Assembly (NCBI RefSeq): GCF_029813775.1
Contig: NZ_JARVKW010000001.1
Coordinates: 64,501 to 128,500, forward strand
From: Streptomyces sp. DH24
GTDB lineage: Bacteria > Actinomycetota > Actinomycetes > Streptomycetales > Streptomycetaceae
Length of the DNA stretch: 64,000 nt
Direction of reading: 5' to 3'
The position numbers and the translations under genes were made by a program. Every line of letters starts with the position of its first letter. Position 1 is the stretch's first letter. The notes below the pieces were generated by a model. The model was given only the letters and a program-made list of their open reading frames with translations. It ran no database searches and was not told the origin of the DNA. Shown here in pieces: positions 33,984 to 43,571 of the stretch.

Positions 33984-36194
33984 ATGCGCCGTCCCACCGC
34001 CCGCACGCTCCTGGTCCCCCTCCTCACCCTGACCGCCCTTCTCCTCTCCCTGTTCACCGCCCCACCGGGCACCGCACGCCCAGGAGCCCCGCACTTGACC
34101 GAGCCCCGGTACGCCGGCTACCTCTTCGCCTACTTCACCGGCGAGGGCACGGCCGACGGCGAACAGATCCGCTACGCCCTCAGCCGCGGCAACGACCCCC
34201 TGCACTGGCGGGAGTTGAACGCCGGGAAGCCGGTGCTGACCTCCACCGTCGGCGAGCAGGGGCTGCGCGACCCGTTCGTGATCCGCTCCCCCGACGGCGA
34301 CCGGTTCTACCTGATCGCCACCGACCTGCGGATGTACCGCAACAGCAGCGGCAGCTGGGACGAGGTCCAGCGGCACGGCAGCAAGTCGGTCATGGTGTGG
34401 GAGTCCACCGACCTGGTGCACTGGACCGACCAGCGACTGGTGAAGGTCGCCCCCGACAACGCGGGCAACGCCTGGGCGCCGGAGGCCTACTGGGACGAGT
34501 CCCTCGGGCAGTACGTCGTGTTCTGGGCGTCGAAGCTGTACGCCGAGGACGACCCCGGCCACACCGGATCGACGTACAACAAGATGCTGTACGCGACGAC
34601 GAAGGACTTCCGCGACTTCAGCGAGCCGAAGGTGTGGAACGACCCGGGCTACTCGGTCATCGACTCCACGGTCGTGGCGCACGAGGGCACCTACCACCGC
34701 TTCACCAAGGACGAGCGCGACCCGTCGTCCGGCTCGCCCTGCTCGAAGTTCGTCACCGCCGAGAAGTCGCGGTCGCTGACGGACACGTCGTACGACTTCG
34801 TCGCGGACTGCATCGGCAGCGGGGCGATGGACCGCGGCGAGGGGCCGACGGTGTTCAAGTCCAACACCGAGGAGAAGTGGTACCTCTTCATCGACGAGTA
34901 CGGCGGCCGGGGCTATCTGCCCTTCGAGACCACCGACCTGGACTCCGGGACATGGACGCCGTCCACGGACTACCAGCTGCCGGCCAGCCCGCGGCACGGC
35001 ACGGTGCTGCCGGTCACGCAGGAGGAGTACGACCGGCTGCTGGCCGCCTACCCGGCCACGCCCGCGTCGGTCGTGGACGTGACCGCCGAGGGGCAGAAGG
35101 GCTACGGCGTCGTCACCGAGAGCGCCTCGAAGGTGGTGCTGCCGATGGACCCGGACGCCGACCTGTCCCGCCTCGCGCCCCGGCTGTGGGCCGCGAAGGG
35201 CGCCACCGTCAGCCCGCGCCCCGGCACGCGCCGCGACTTCCGCAGACCGCAGACGTACACCGTGACGGCGCCGGACGGCACCCGGCGCACCTGGACGGTG
35301 GAGGCGGTGCCCACCCGCAGTCCGGTCCTGCCGGGCCTCAACGCCGACCCGGACGTGCGCTTCATGGACGGCGAGTACTGGATCTATCCGACGACGGACG
35401 GCTTCCGGGGCTGGGGCGGCACCCGCTTCACGGCGTACTCGTCCAAGGACCTCGTGCACTGGAAGGACCACGGCGTCGTCCTGGACCTGGGACCGGACGT
35501 GGCGTGGGCCGACAAGTACGCCTGGGCGCCGGCGATCGCCGAGCGCGACGGCAAGTACTACCTCTACTTCTGCGCGGAACAGCAGATCGGCGTCGCCGTC
35601 GCGGACTCCCCCGCCGGCCCGTTCCGGGACGCGCTCGGCGAACCCCTCGTCGCCAAGGGGCGGTTCGCGGGCCAGATGATCGACCCGGCGGTCTTCACGG
35701 ACGACGACGGGCAGGCCTACCTGTACTGGGGCAACGGGCGCGCGTACGTGGCGCCGCTCGCCGACGACATGGTGTCGTTCGACGCGTCCCGGGTGAAGGA
35801 CATCACCCCGGACAACTACCGCGAGGGCTCGTTCGTGATCGAGCGGAAGGGCACCTACTACTTCATGTGGTCCGAGGACGACACCCGCAGCGAGAACTAC
35901 CACGTGGCGTACGCGACGGGACCGTCCCCGCTCGGGCCGTGGACCAAGCGGGGCACGATCCTGTCCAAGCGCCCCGAGTACGGCATCCTCGGCACCGGCC
36001 ACCACTCCGTGGTGAACGCGCCGGGCACCGACCGCTGGTACGCCGTCTACCACCGGTTCGCCCTGAACGGCCCCGGCCGTCCGGGCGGCGACGGCACGCA
36101 CCGGGAGACCACCGTCGACCGCCTGGCCTTCGCGCCCGACGGCACGATCGAACCGGTGGTGCCGACGCTGGAGTCGGTCCGGCCGGTGCGGTGA
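33984..36194 (+). CDS. Secreted protein with two complete GH43 domains (arabinan/xylan degradation)
   Basis: 736 aa. Signal peptide at residues 1-32. The first five-bladed propeller (about 40-340) has GLRDPFVIR, YSVIDSTVV and RGEGPTVF as candidate base, pKa modulator and acid. A linker domain (about 345-440) contains DVTAEGQKGYGVV and TYTVTAPDGTRRTWTVE. The second propeller (about 445-730) has NADPDVRFMDGEYWIY, QMIDPAVFTDDD and REGSFVIERKGTYYFMW. Both triads look intact. GH43 enzymes act on arabinan and arabinoxylan side chains, consistent with the pectin locus. Confidence 0.9.
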   Translation: MRRPTARTLLVPLLTLTALLLSLFTAPPGTARPGAPHLTEPRYAGYLFAYFTGEGTADGEQIRYALSRGNDPLHWRELNAGKPVLTSTVGEQGLRDPFVIRSPDGDRFYLIATDLRMYRNSSGSWDEVQRHGSKSVMVWESTDLVHWTDQRLVKVAPDNAGNAWAPEAYWDESLGQYVVFWASKLYAEDDPGHTGSTYNKMLYATTKDFRDFSEPKVWNDPGYSVIDSTVVAHEGTYHRFTKDERDPSSGSPCSKFVTAEKSRSLTDTSYDFVADCIGSGAMDRGEGPTVFKSNTEEKWYLFIDEYGGRGYLPFETTDLDSGTWTPSTDYQLPASPRHGTVLPVTQEEYDRLLAAYPATPASVVDVTAEGQKGYGVVTESASKVVLPMDPDADLSRLAPRLWAAKGATVSPRPGTRRDFRRPQTYTVTAPDGTRRTWTVEAVPTRSPVLPGLNADPDVRFMDGEYWIYPTTDGFRGWGGTRFTAYSSKDLVHWKDHGVVLDLGPDVAWADKYAWAPAIAERDGKYYLYFCAEQQIGVAVADSPAGPFRDALGEPLVAKGRFAGQMIDPAVFTDDDGQAYLYWGNGRAYVAPLADDMVSFDASRVKDITPDNYREGSFVIERKGTYYFMWSEDDTRSENYHVAYATGPSPLGPWTKRGTILSKRPEYGILGTGHHSVVNAPGTDRWYAVYHRFALNGPGRPGGDGTHRETTVDRLAFAPDGTIEPVVPTLESVRPVR

Positions 36195-36195
36195 C

Positions 36196-37359
36196 TCACA
36201 CCACCGTGTCCAGCCAGCCGAACACCTCGTCCTGCATGGGCGCCGTGAAGACGTGCCCGAGGCCCGGCCACACCTGGGTACGGAGCCGGTCCCCGGCGTC
36301 CCGGGAACACCAGACCGCGCGCATCTTCCCGTAGGCCGTGCGGACCCCCTCGGCGGTGAACAGGGTGTCCTGTTCGCCGCCGAGGAAGTACATGGGCCTC
36401 GGGGCGGCGATGCTCGCCACGTCGGGGATGTCGAGGTGGCGGGCGAGGCCGGGGTGCAGCATGTAGTACGCCGACTGCCCGCGCAGCGTGTTGTTGCCGG
36501 GCACCATCATCTCCTTCAGGCCGGTCATCCAGCACACGCTCGCCGCCGCGGCCACGTGGTCGCTGAGCGCCGCCGTCTGCCAGGCGCGGTAGGCGCCCAT
36601 GGAGAAGCCGACGGCGGCGACCCGGCGGGCGTCCACCCGGTCGAGGCCGGCGAGGAACCCGGCGGCGCGGGCGTCCTCGCGGGCCACGAGCCCGGCGAGC
36701 GAGGAGCCGAGGTTGTAGAAGTTGGCGGCGAGGGCCTGCTGCTGCTCGTAGGTGACCGGCCCGCGGTCGCCCCAGCCGAGGGCGTCCAGGCACAGCACCA
36801 CGTAGCCGCGCCGGGCGAGTTCGTCGCCGACGAAGCGACCGCTGAAGCACCGGTCCGCCCACGCCCGCGCGGAGGCGAGCCGGGTGTCGTCGTACCAGGG
36901 GCGGACGAGTTTTTCCTTGCCGATGTCGAACTTCGCGCCGTGGTCGTGCAACAGCAGCACCGCCGGGAAGGGGCCGGTGCCGTGCGGGGTGAGCAGGGCG
37001 CCCCGGACCCGTTCGTAGCGGGTGAGGGACACCGTGACCAGCTCGCGCGTGAAGCCGTGGGTCTCGGCGCGGTCGGTGAACTCGGGCGCGTACGGCACGC
37101 CGTGCTGCCGGTCGACGAGCAGGTGTTCCTCGACCGTGGCGCGGGCGGCGCGGCGCCACGCCCCGAAGTCACGGACCGGAGAGGTGCCCCAGGCGAGCGG
37201 GAAGTCCAGCTCGTCCTTGAGGGCCCGGTGGAAGTCGGGCAGGTTGCCGCCGACGAGCTCGGCCGCCTGTGCGCTCGCGCCGCCCGGACCGGCGACGAAC
37301 GCCGCGGCGGCGGCTCCCGTCACGAACGTCCTGCGGCCCAGGGCGTCACGGCCGGTCAT
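36196..37359 (-). CDS. Secreted alpha/beta hydrolase (acetylesterase/dienelactone hydrolase-like)
   Basis: 387 aa. N-terminal GRRTFVTGAAAAAFVAG resembles a Tat signal. The core shows FPAVLLLHDHGAKFDIGKE, the nucleophile elbow VGFSMGAYRAW, the acid segment FLGGEQDTLFTAEG and the catalytic His in GLGHVF. Family members include esterases acting on plant-polysaccharide esters; the exact substrate is not decidable. Its start overlaps the preceding pectate lyase gene by 14 bases, and it ends one base from the GH43 stop (convergent). Confidence 0.85.
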   Translation of the reverse strand: MTGRDALGRRTFVTGAAAAAFVAGPGGASAQAAELVGGNLPDFHRALKDELDFPLAWGTSPVRDFGAWRRAARATVEEHLLVDRQHGVPYAPEFTDRAETHGFTRELVTVSLTRYERVRGALLTPHGTGPFPAVLLLHDHGAKFDIGKEKLVRPWYDDTRLASARAWADRCFSGRFVGDELARRGYVVLCLDALGWGDRGPVTYEQQQALAANFYNLGSSLAGLVAREDARAAGFLAGLDRVDARRVAAVGFSMGAYRAWQTAALSDHVAAAASVCWMTGLKEMMVPGNNTLRGQSAYYMLHPGLARHLDIPDVASIAAPRPMYFLGGEQDTLFTAEGVRTAYGKMRAVWCSRDAGDRLRTQVWPGLGHVFTAPMQDEVFGWLDTVV

Positions 37360-38626
37360 GCTGCCTCCCGGTCCCCGCGTGACGCAGGACGTGATGCTCG
37401 ACGGCCGCCGCCGAGGTGAACGGCCGGTAGTCGTAGACGTCGGCGGGGTGCCAGCCGACGTCGCCGGTGAGGCCGAGGCCGCCGGCCACCTCGTCCAGGC
37501 GGGCCGGGCGGCCGTTGAACCAGGAGCCGGTGTCGCGGAAGTGCTCGCCCCCGTAGGCGCCGATCACCAGGGACGGTGTGCCCCCGGGGTAGCCGAAGAC
37601 GTTCCGCTCGGAGAAGACCGCGGACTCCACTCCGACGCCCAGCGCGTAGAGGGTGCCGTCCGCGCTGCCCCGGTAGACGTTGTTGAGGACGTGGACCTGT
37701 CCGAAGCGGACGCGGGGCGCGCGCTGCGCGATGCCGGTGAACAGGTTGCCGACGAACGTCACCCTGAGCCGGCCGCGGTCCCGGTCGCCGCGCCCGTCGC
37801 CCGAGCCGATCAGGAGCGCCTTGTCGTGGTCGGTGAATCGGCTGTCGGAGACGGTGACGAGGTCGGAGCCGTCCTCGATGTCGAGCAGCCCGTCGTGCCG
37901 CTGCACGGGCTCGCCGTGGAAGCCGGCGGGTGCCTCGCGGTCGGGGTACCGGCCGTCGGTGAAGGTGCAGTGGTCGATCCAGATGTTCCGGCCGGTGATC
38001 ACCGTCATGGCGTCGAAGCGGGCGTTCCAGTTGCCCCGGGCGCCGTCGTCCGGGGACCAGCTCGTGAAGTGGTCGACCGGGGCCTCCAGATGGAGGTTGC
38101 GGACGATGATGTTGCTACCGGTGTTGACGGTGAGGAACACACCGAGCAGCCGGGCGTCGTCGCCGGCGCCGACGAGCGTGGTGTTGCTCGGCACGGTCAG
38201 CTGGATCTGCGCCTTCTCCCGGTTGGAGCCGGTCTGCCGCAGCCGGCGCTGCTGCCCGCAGTACTCGTGGCGGGTGTCGGACCAGGTGGTGCCGTCCGGG
38301 CCGAAGCAGGACATGTACTTGGTGAGGTCGTACCCGGGCGCGTAGTCCTGCTCGCCGAGCAGGGTGCCGTCGTCCGCCTCGTGGCCGTCGATGTCGCCGA
38401 CGACCCGGATCACCTTCGGGGCGGCCGGGTCGCCGTGGTTGGCGAGGGCCGCCTTGAGTTCGGCGCGGGTGTCCACGGTCCAGGTGGTGCCGCCCGCGCC
38501 GCCGGTGGTGCCGCCGCCGGTGGACGCCCAGCCGACGGGGCCCGGCCCGGCCGCGGCGGCGGGCAGCGGCGGGGAGGCCAGCAGACAGGCACCGGCGAGC
38601 AGCGCGCCGGTCAGGACCCTACGCAT
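37346..38626 (-). CDS. Secreted pectate lyase, polysaccharide lyase family 1
   Basis: 426 aa. Signal peptide (RRVLTGALLAGACLLASPPLPAAAA). GWASTGGGTTGGAGG is the typical mature start of actinobacterial PL1. WIDHCTFTDGRYPD and the RxPxxR motif RAPRVRFGQVHVLNN carry the Ca-binding and catalytic-arginine residues. It cleaves polygalacturonate. It overlaps the pectinesterase gene upstream by 8 bases and the esterase downstream by 14. Confidence 0.93.
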   Translation of the reverse strand: MRRVLTGALLAGACLLASPPLPAAAAGPGPVGWASTGGGTTGGAGGTTWTVDTRAELKAALANHGDPAAPKVIRVVGDIDGHEADDGTLLGEQDYAPGYDLTKYMSCFGPDGTTWSDTRHEYCGQQRRLRQTGSNREKAQIQLTVPSNTTLVGAGDDARLLGVFLTVNTGSNIIVRNLHLEAPVDHFTSWSPDDGARGNWNARFDAMTVITGRNIWIDHCTFTDGRYPDREAPAGFHGEPVQRHDGLLDIEDGSDLVTVSDSRFTDHDKALLIGSGDGRGDRDRGRLRVTFVGNLFTGIAQRAPRVRFGQVHVLNNVYRGSADGTLYALGVGVESAVFSERNVFGYPGGTPSLVIGAYGGEHFRDTGSWFNGRPARLDEVAGGLGLTGDVGWHPADVYDYRPFTSAAAVEHHVLRHAGTGRQHDRP

Positions 38627-39737
38627 GGGGCCTCCAGTCGCCGAGGTAGGCGGCCCTGGTGTGCGACAGGGCCTCCTCGTCGGTGAGTTGGGGACGGTTC
38701 TCCGGCACGGTGATCCGGGCGCCGGGACCGGAGTTGCGGTACTCGGCGAAGCGCTGCGCCTGCCACGGGTGGGCGTCCGACATGTTGGCGTAGGGGGCGA
38801 CCGCGTCGATGCCGGCGCCGAGGGTGCTGTCCCGGACGGTGAGCATGGGGCGGGCGGTGCGGTCGGAGCTGGGCACCCAGGGGCGGGCCAGCTTGTAGTG
38901 GGCGTCCGGGGCCTCGCTGCTGACGCGGCTGTTCGTCACGAGGTAGCCGCGCGGGTTGGCGCCCGCCGTGGACGGCGCGAACACGAAGCCGTACGGGGCG
39001 CCGGACAGGTCGGTGCGGGTCAGGGTGCGGAAGTGGCAGTGCTCGAAGACGGCGGTGGCCCGGCCGAACACGAAGTCGACGTCGCCCTCGGCGTAGCAGT
39101 GCGAGAAGTACTGGCGGGCGAACCGGTCCAGGGAGGTGGTGTCGGCGTACAGGGTGTCCTGGTGGCCGAGGAAGCGGCAGTGGTGGAAGGCGGAGCGGTC
39201 GCCCATGACCTTGATGGCGACGGCCTGGGTGCCCGTGAGGCCGGGGTGGTCGGCGCGCAGCCAGTCGTTGGCGAAGGTGATCCGGTGGGCGGTGAAGCCG
39301 TCCGCCCTGACGGTGGTGGTGGCGGAGCCGGTGGTGCCGTAGGTGCCGGAGCCGTCGGGCTTGGGCGTGCCGGCCGCGTTGTCGTACACGATGACGACGT
39401 CGCGGGGGCCGTCGCCGGCGCCGAGCCAGGTCATCTCCGTACGGGTGGCGTCGACCGAGACGGTCTCGCGGTAGGTGCCGGGCGCGAGGACCAGCGTACG
39501 GGCGCTGCCGGTGGCGGCGTTCACGGCGGCCTGCACGGAGGTGAAGTCGCCGCGGCCGTGCGGGTCGACGTACAGGGTGCCCGGGGTGAGGCGGGCGGCC
39601 GGGGAGCCGTACCGGCCGAACGGGCGGGGGCGGGCGGTGGCCGAGGCGGTGCCGGGTACGAGGCCGAGCGCGGCGCCGGCCGCGGCGGTCGCGAGCAGGA
39701 ACCCTCTTCTGGACGGGGGACGTTGGGGCGAGGGCAT
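38619..39737 (-). CDS. Secreted pectinesterase (CE8)
   Basis: 372 aa. ATG at 39737 with AAGGAG upstream. Tat-like signal (SRRGFLLATAAAGAALG). Catalytic segments: GHQDTLYAD, YAEGDVDFVFGRATAVFEHC (both catalytic aspartates) and the substrate-arginine motif, here LARPW rather than the usual GRPW. It removes methyl esters from pectin, producing substrate for the pectate lyases encoded beside it. Confidence 0.93.
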   Translation of the reverse strand: MPSPQRPPSRRGFLLATAAAGAALGLVPGTASATARPRPFGRYGSPAARLTPGTLYVDPHGRGDFTSVQAAVNAATGSARTLVLAPGTYRETVSVDATRTEMTWLGAGDGPRDVVIVYDNAAGTPKPDGSGTYGTTGSATTTVRADGFTAHRITFANDWLRADHPGLTGTQAVAIKVMGDRSAFHHCRFLGHQDTLYADTTSLDRFARQYFSHCYAEGDVDFVFGRATAVFEHCHFRTLTRTDLSGAPYGFVFAPSTAGANPRGYLVTNSRVSSEAPDAHYKLARPWVPSSDRTARPMLTVRDSTLGAGIDAVAPYANMSDAHPWQAQRFAEYRNSGPGARITVPENRPQLTDEEALSHTRAAYLGDWRPHA

Positions 39738-39871
39738 GCGGGTGCTCCTTGCTGTGCGGCTGGTGCGGGTGGGTCGGGTACTTCCTCGCCGTGGGGGGTA
39801 GGTGCGGGGCCGGGGCGGGCGCAGCCCTGCTGGGGATGCGGTGCGGGCCGCCCCGGCCGGTTCGGGGTGGG

Positions 39872-41173
39872 TCAGCGCAGCCGGCCGGCGCCCGCGCGGT
39901 GGTCGACGATCGCGGGGACCGCGCGCGGCGGGTCGACCTTGGTGCGCAGGGTGGGCGTCCAGCCTGCGCCGGACTGCAGGGTCTCGGCGGGGATCTCCGC
40001 GTTGTGCACGGCGATCAGGTCGGTGAGGCGGCCGTTGACGTGGTTGTGCTCGGCGGTGAGCGGCGCCTCGCTCCACTTCTTCAGCGTCTTGGCGGCGCTG
40101 ACGTCGTCCGGCAGCGAGAACGCGTTGTGCGTGGCGTACAGCCGCGAGTCCTTGCCGATGCCGAAGGTGTAGCCGTAGTTCTGGTCCTCGGTGACGACGA
40201 AGTGGTTGTTGTAGGCGTCGACCTGGCCGAAGCGGACGCGCGGGGCGCGCTCGACGATGCCCTCGAAGCGGTTGTGGTGCAGGGTGACCCGCAGCCTGCC
40301 GGTGTCGGTCGCGCCGGCGCTGTCGCTGTTGCCGATCAGCATGGTCTTGTCGTGGTCCTCGAAGGAGTTCCACGACGCGGTGACGAGGTCGGCGCCGCGT
40401 ACGACGTCGAGGAGGCCGTCGTGCTGCTGGTAGACCTCGCCGTAGTAGGACGGCAGGGCGCTGTCCGGGTGACGGCCGTCGGTGAGGGTGTTGTGGTCGA
40501 TCCAGACGTGGGTCGAGCCGTACACGACGACGGCGTCGTACTCGGAGTTCCAGGCGCCGGTCGCGCCGTCGGTCGGGTCCCACTGCGGGAAGCAGTCGAG
40601 CGGGGCCTCGATGGTGAGGTTGCGGACGATGACGTTGTCGACGCCCCGGATCTGGAGGCTGCCGCCGAGGATCCCGGCGTTGCGGCCGACGCCGATGATC
40701 GTGGTGTTGGCGGGGACGTTGGCCTTGATGCCCGCGTCCTGGTTCTTCGCCGAGGCGGCCCGCAGGTCCTCCTGGGGGCCGCTGACGGGGGTGTCGTAGC
40801 CCCACACGGCGGGGTCGTAGTCGGCGAGGTACTGGTCGAAGTCGTAGCCCTCGGCCTCGAACGCCTCGCAGCCCTCGGCCACGGCGTCGATCATGCCCTT
40901 GACCTTGATGATCTTCGGCGCGTCGCCTCCGGCCGCGAGGGCGGCCTTGAACTGCGCCCATGTCGTCACGGTGTAGACGTGCTCGGCGTCGGCGGCGGCG
41001 CCTCCGGTGGTGCCGGTGCCGTGGGAGCCCCAGCCGTCGCCCGCGCCGAGCGTCTGCCTGGCGATGTCGCCGTGTGCCTGGGCGGCGGTCCCGGTCAGGG
41101 ACAGTACGAGCGCGGTGCACCCGGCCAGCGCACCCACTTTTATGGCATGCCCATGCCATAGATGTCTGTTCAC
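39872..41173 (-). CDS. Secreted pectate lyase, polysaccharide lyase family 1
   Basis: 433 aa. GTG start with AAGGAG upstream. Signal peptide (about residues 8-33, ends AQAHG). GWGSHGTGTTGGAAADAEHVYTV, VWIDHNTLTDGRHPDS and RAPRVRFGQVDAYNN are the PL1 signatures. Codons 5-11 (HLWHGHA region) form a perfect inverted repeat at 41141-41160. It is closely related to the enzyme at 49143-50432. Confidence 0.93.
   Translation of the reverse strand: MNRHLWHGHAIKVGALAGCTALVLSLTGTAAQAHGDIARQTLGAGDGWGSHGTGTTGGAAADAEHVYTVTTWAQFKAALAAGGDAPKIIKVKGMIDAVAEGCEAFEAEGYDFDQYLADYDPAVWGYDTPVSGPQEDLRAASAKNQDAGIKANVPANTTIIGVGRNAGILGGSLQIRGVDNVIVRNLTIEAPLDCFPQWDPTDGATGAWNSEYDAVVVYGSTHVWIDHNTLTDGRHPDSALPSYYGEVYQQHDGLLDVVRGADLVTASWNSFEDHDKTMLIGNSDSAGATDTGRLRVTLHHNRFEGIVERAPRVRFGQVDAYNNHFVVTEDQNYGYTFGIGKDSRLYATHNAFSLPDDVSAAKTLKKWSEAPLTAEHNHVNGRLTDLIAVHNAEIPAETLQSGAGWTPTLRTKVDPPRAVPAIVDHRAGAGRLR
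41141..41160. promoter_or_regulatory. 20-bp palindrome in the first codons of a pectate lyase gene
   Basis: TATGGCATG-CC-CATGCCATA, perfect 9 bp arms with a 2 bp centre, 14-33 bases inside the gene. It could be an operator or an mRNA hairpin limiting initiation. The encoded residues (His/Trp/Gly/Met-like) are unusual for a signal-peptide n-region. Confidence 0.5.
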
Positions 41174-41206
41174 TGTGCGGCTCTCCTTCTTCGGATGTTC
41201 AGGTCT

Positions 41207-42004
41207 TTACGCGGTGGCCTCGGGCCAGGTGATCCACGACTCGGGGACCACGTCGTCCAGGCGGCGCACGTCACGCGGCCGCAGCACCCCGGTGCGCAGC
41301 AGCTCCCGCGTCACGAGCCGCGCGACCTCGATCGCGCCCGGCGGATTGAAGTGCGTGTTGTCCTGCTCGGTCGCGGTCCAGTTGAAGTACTTCTTCGTCT
41401 CCTCGGCGCCGAGCTCCTGCCACAGCGCGAGCGACAGGGCCTGGATGTCGAGCAGCGCCACCTGCTCCTCGGCGGCGAGGGCCCGCATCGCCGCCGGGTA
41501 CTCGCCGTGCGTCTCCAACGCGTTGCCGGCGGCGTCGAACCGCCGCCGCTCGACGGCCGTGGCCAGCACGGGCCGGGCGCCACGGGCCCGGGCGCCCTCG
41601 ACGTACGTCCGCAGGTAGTCCTGGTACGTCGACCAGGGCTCGGTGTACCGCGTCGGGTCCGCGCTCTTCTCGTCGTTGTGCGCGAACTGGATCAGCAGGA
41701 TGTCCCCGGGCCGAACGGCCCCGAGAACGACGTCCAGCCGCCCCTCGTCGACGAAACTCTTCGAACTCCGCCCGTTGACGGCGTGGTTGGACACCGCGAT
41801 CCCGGAGTGCAGGAAGAACGGCGCGGCCATCCCCCACCCCGTCTCGGGAGCGGCGTCGGCGTACTTCTGGGCGGCGGTGGAATCCCCGGCGATGAAAAGG
41901 GTCCGAGCACCCTTCCCACCGGCCCGGGCGACACCACCCGCGCCGAGAACAAGAGGAACAGCGGCCATGGCGGCGACGGCGACTTGTCTACGGCTCATGG
42001 ACAC
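41207..42004 (-). CDS. Secreted rhamnogalacturonan acetylesterase (CE12, GDSL/SGNH)
   Basis: 265 aa. Signal peptide with SRRQVAVAAMAAVPLVLGAGG. SGNH blocks: FIAGDSTAAQKY (Ser), NHAVNGRSSKSF (Gly), FAHNDEK (Asn) and DNTHFNPPGA (Asp/His). It removes acetyl groups from rhamnogalacturonan I. GTG at 42004 or ATG at 41998 may be the start. Confidence 0.92.
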   Translation of the reverse strand: MSMSRRQVAVAAMAAVPLVLGAGGVARAGGKGARTLFIAGDSTAAQKYADAAPETGWGMAAPFFLHSGIAVSNHAVNGRSSKSFVDEGRLDVVLGAVRPGDILLIQFAHNDEKSADPTRYTEPWSTYQDYLRTYVEGARARGARPVLATAVERRRFDAAGNALETHGEYPAAMRALAAEEQVALLDIQALSLALWQELGAEETKKYFNWTATEQDNTHFNPPGAIEVARLVTRELLRTGVLRPRDVRRLDDVVPESWITWPEATA

Positions 42005-42038
42005 AACAGGCTGCCTTTCAGGAAAGGGGAGGGCTCAA

Positions 42039-42052
42039 CGCCCCGAGGGGCG
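42039..42052 (-). terminator. Hairpin downstream of the sugar-binding lipoprotein gene
   Basis: CGCCCC-GA-GGGGCG, a 6 bp perfect stem. The surrounding 133 bp gap (42005-42137) is GC-rich with further short arms of a kind frequent between Streptomyces genes. Confidence 0.45.
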
Positions 42053-42137
42053 CGGGGAACCGCGCGAGGAACCGGGGACGGCCCGCGGCCCGAAACGCAC
42101 ACGAGCCGCCCCGGGAAACCCGGCAATCGGAAGGGCG

Positions 42138-43502
42138 TCAGCCCTGCTGCCCCTTCCACTCGGCCTGCGCCTCGTTCAGCTGTCCGGCCAGCGTGTCCAG
42201 GAAGTCCTTCGCGGTCATCTTCCCGAGCAGCACCTTCTGGAAGTTCGGCTCGTTGTCGGCCTTGGAGATCGTGTTCCAGTCCGGCAGGTAGTACGGCAGC
42301 TGCACGATCGTCGTCGACCCGTCCGACAGCGCCTCGGCGGCCAGCTTCGTCGGCTCCGCCTTCGACACCCACGCGTCCTTGGCGGCGTCGTTGTTGGCCG
42401 GCACCTGTCCCGCCGACTCGTTGAACTTCGAGTTCTCCTCGTGCGAGACGGCGAACTCGATGAACTTCCAGGCCGCGTCCTTGTTCTTGGAGCTCTTGAA
42501 CAGCCCCAGCCCGTCCACCGGGTTGGACACCTGGACGCGCTTGCCGCCGGGACCGGTCGGCTGCGGAATGCCCCGGAAGTTGTCGGCGCCGAAGGCCTTC
42601 ACGTGGTCCTGGTACGAACCGAGGTTGTGGTTCAGCATGCCGATGGTGCCGGAGTCCCACTGGGCGACCATCTTGGTGAAGTCGTTGTTCAGGTCGGCGG
42701 CCGGCGTGACCTTCTTGTAGAGGGCCGCGTACTTCTCCAGCGCCTCGACGTTCTTCGGGTCGTTGACGGTGGTCTTCTCGCCCGTGGAGTCCCAGAAGGA
42801 CGTGATCCCGGACTGCCCGTACATCGCGTCCAGCGCCTGGGCGATGGAGCCGGCGCCGCCGCGGATGGTGTAGCCGAACTCGTTCTTGCCGGCGTTGGTG
42901 AGCTTCTTCGCGGCCTTGTAGAAGTTGTCCCAGGTCGACGGCTCGTCCAGGCCCGCCTTGCGGAACAGGTCGGTGCGGTAGTACAGGACGCCGTTGTTGG
43001 CCGAGGTCGGCACCGAGTACAGCCGGTCGTCGCCGCCGCCCGCCGCCTTCAGGGAGGTGATCATGTCCTCGTTGAGCTTGCCGTTCAGCGTGGACTTGGC
43101 GAGGCGGAAGTCCAGCGGCTCCAGCGCGTCCTGCGCGGCGAACCCGGCGAGCATCGCCGCGCCGACACCGCCGACGTCCGGCAGGCCGCCGCCCTGGAGG
43201 GCGGTGTCGACCTTCGACTGGTACTCGGTGGAGGCGATGCCGACGTACTCGACGTCGATGTCCGGGTGGGCCTTCTCGAAGTCGGCGATGATCTCCTTCC
43301 AGATGTCCGTGCGGACACCGCCGTTGTTGTCCCAGAAGACGATCTTGCCCTTGCCGCTGCCGTCGGCGCCGCTGTCGCCGCCCGCACCGCTGCCGTCGTC
43401 GCCGCAGGCGGTGGCGGTGAGCGCGAGCACGGCACCGAGGGCGACGGCGGCCGTGGTGCGGCGCCCGCCTGTGGTTCTGCTGCTGCGAATGCTGATCTTC
43501 AT
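42138..43502 (-). CDS. Sugar ABC transporter solute-binding lipoprotein (family 1)
   Basis: 454 aa. ATG at 43502 with AAGAGAG upstream. Lipobox LTATAC near residue 33, then a Gly/Ser/Asp linker. Binding fold: KIVFWDNNGGVRTDIWKEII, LYSVPTSANNGVLYYRTDLF, MVAQWDSGTIGMLNHNLGSYQ and AAWKFIEFAVSHEENSKF. It should deliver oligogalacturonides or another pectin fragment to the permease pair at 50.4-52.3 kb, from which it is separated by six enzyme genes. That is an unusual distance within one locus. Confidence 0.88.
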   Translation of the reverse strand: MKISIRSSRTTGGRRTTAAVALGAVLALTATACGDDGSGAGGDSGADGSGKGKIVFWDNNGGVRTDIWKEIIADFEKAHPDIDVEYVGIASTEYQSKVDTALQGGGLPDVGGVGAAMLAGFAAQDALEPLDFRLAKSTLNGKLNEDMITSLKAAGGGDDRLYSVPTSANNGVLYYRTDLFRKAGLDEPSTWDNFYKAAKKLTNAGKNEFGYTIRGGAGSIAQALDAMYGQSGITSFWDSTGEKTTVNDPKNVEALEKYAALYKKVTPAADLNNDFTKMVAQWDSGTIGMLNHNLGSYQDHVKAFGADNFRGIPQPTGPGGKRVQVSNPVDGLGLFKSSKNKDAAWKFIEFAVSHEENSKFNESAGQVPANNDAAKDAWVSKAEPTKLAAEALSDGSTTIVQLPYYLPDWNTISKADNEPNFQKVLLGKMTAKDFLDTLAGQLNEAQAEWKGQQG

Positions 43503-43571
43503 TGGTCGGCTCTCTTCTTCTGGTTCCAGCGGTGATGTGACGTTGTGGGGGGACGAGGCTCCGGGGCGCAC

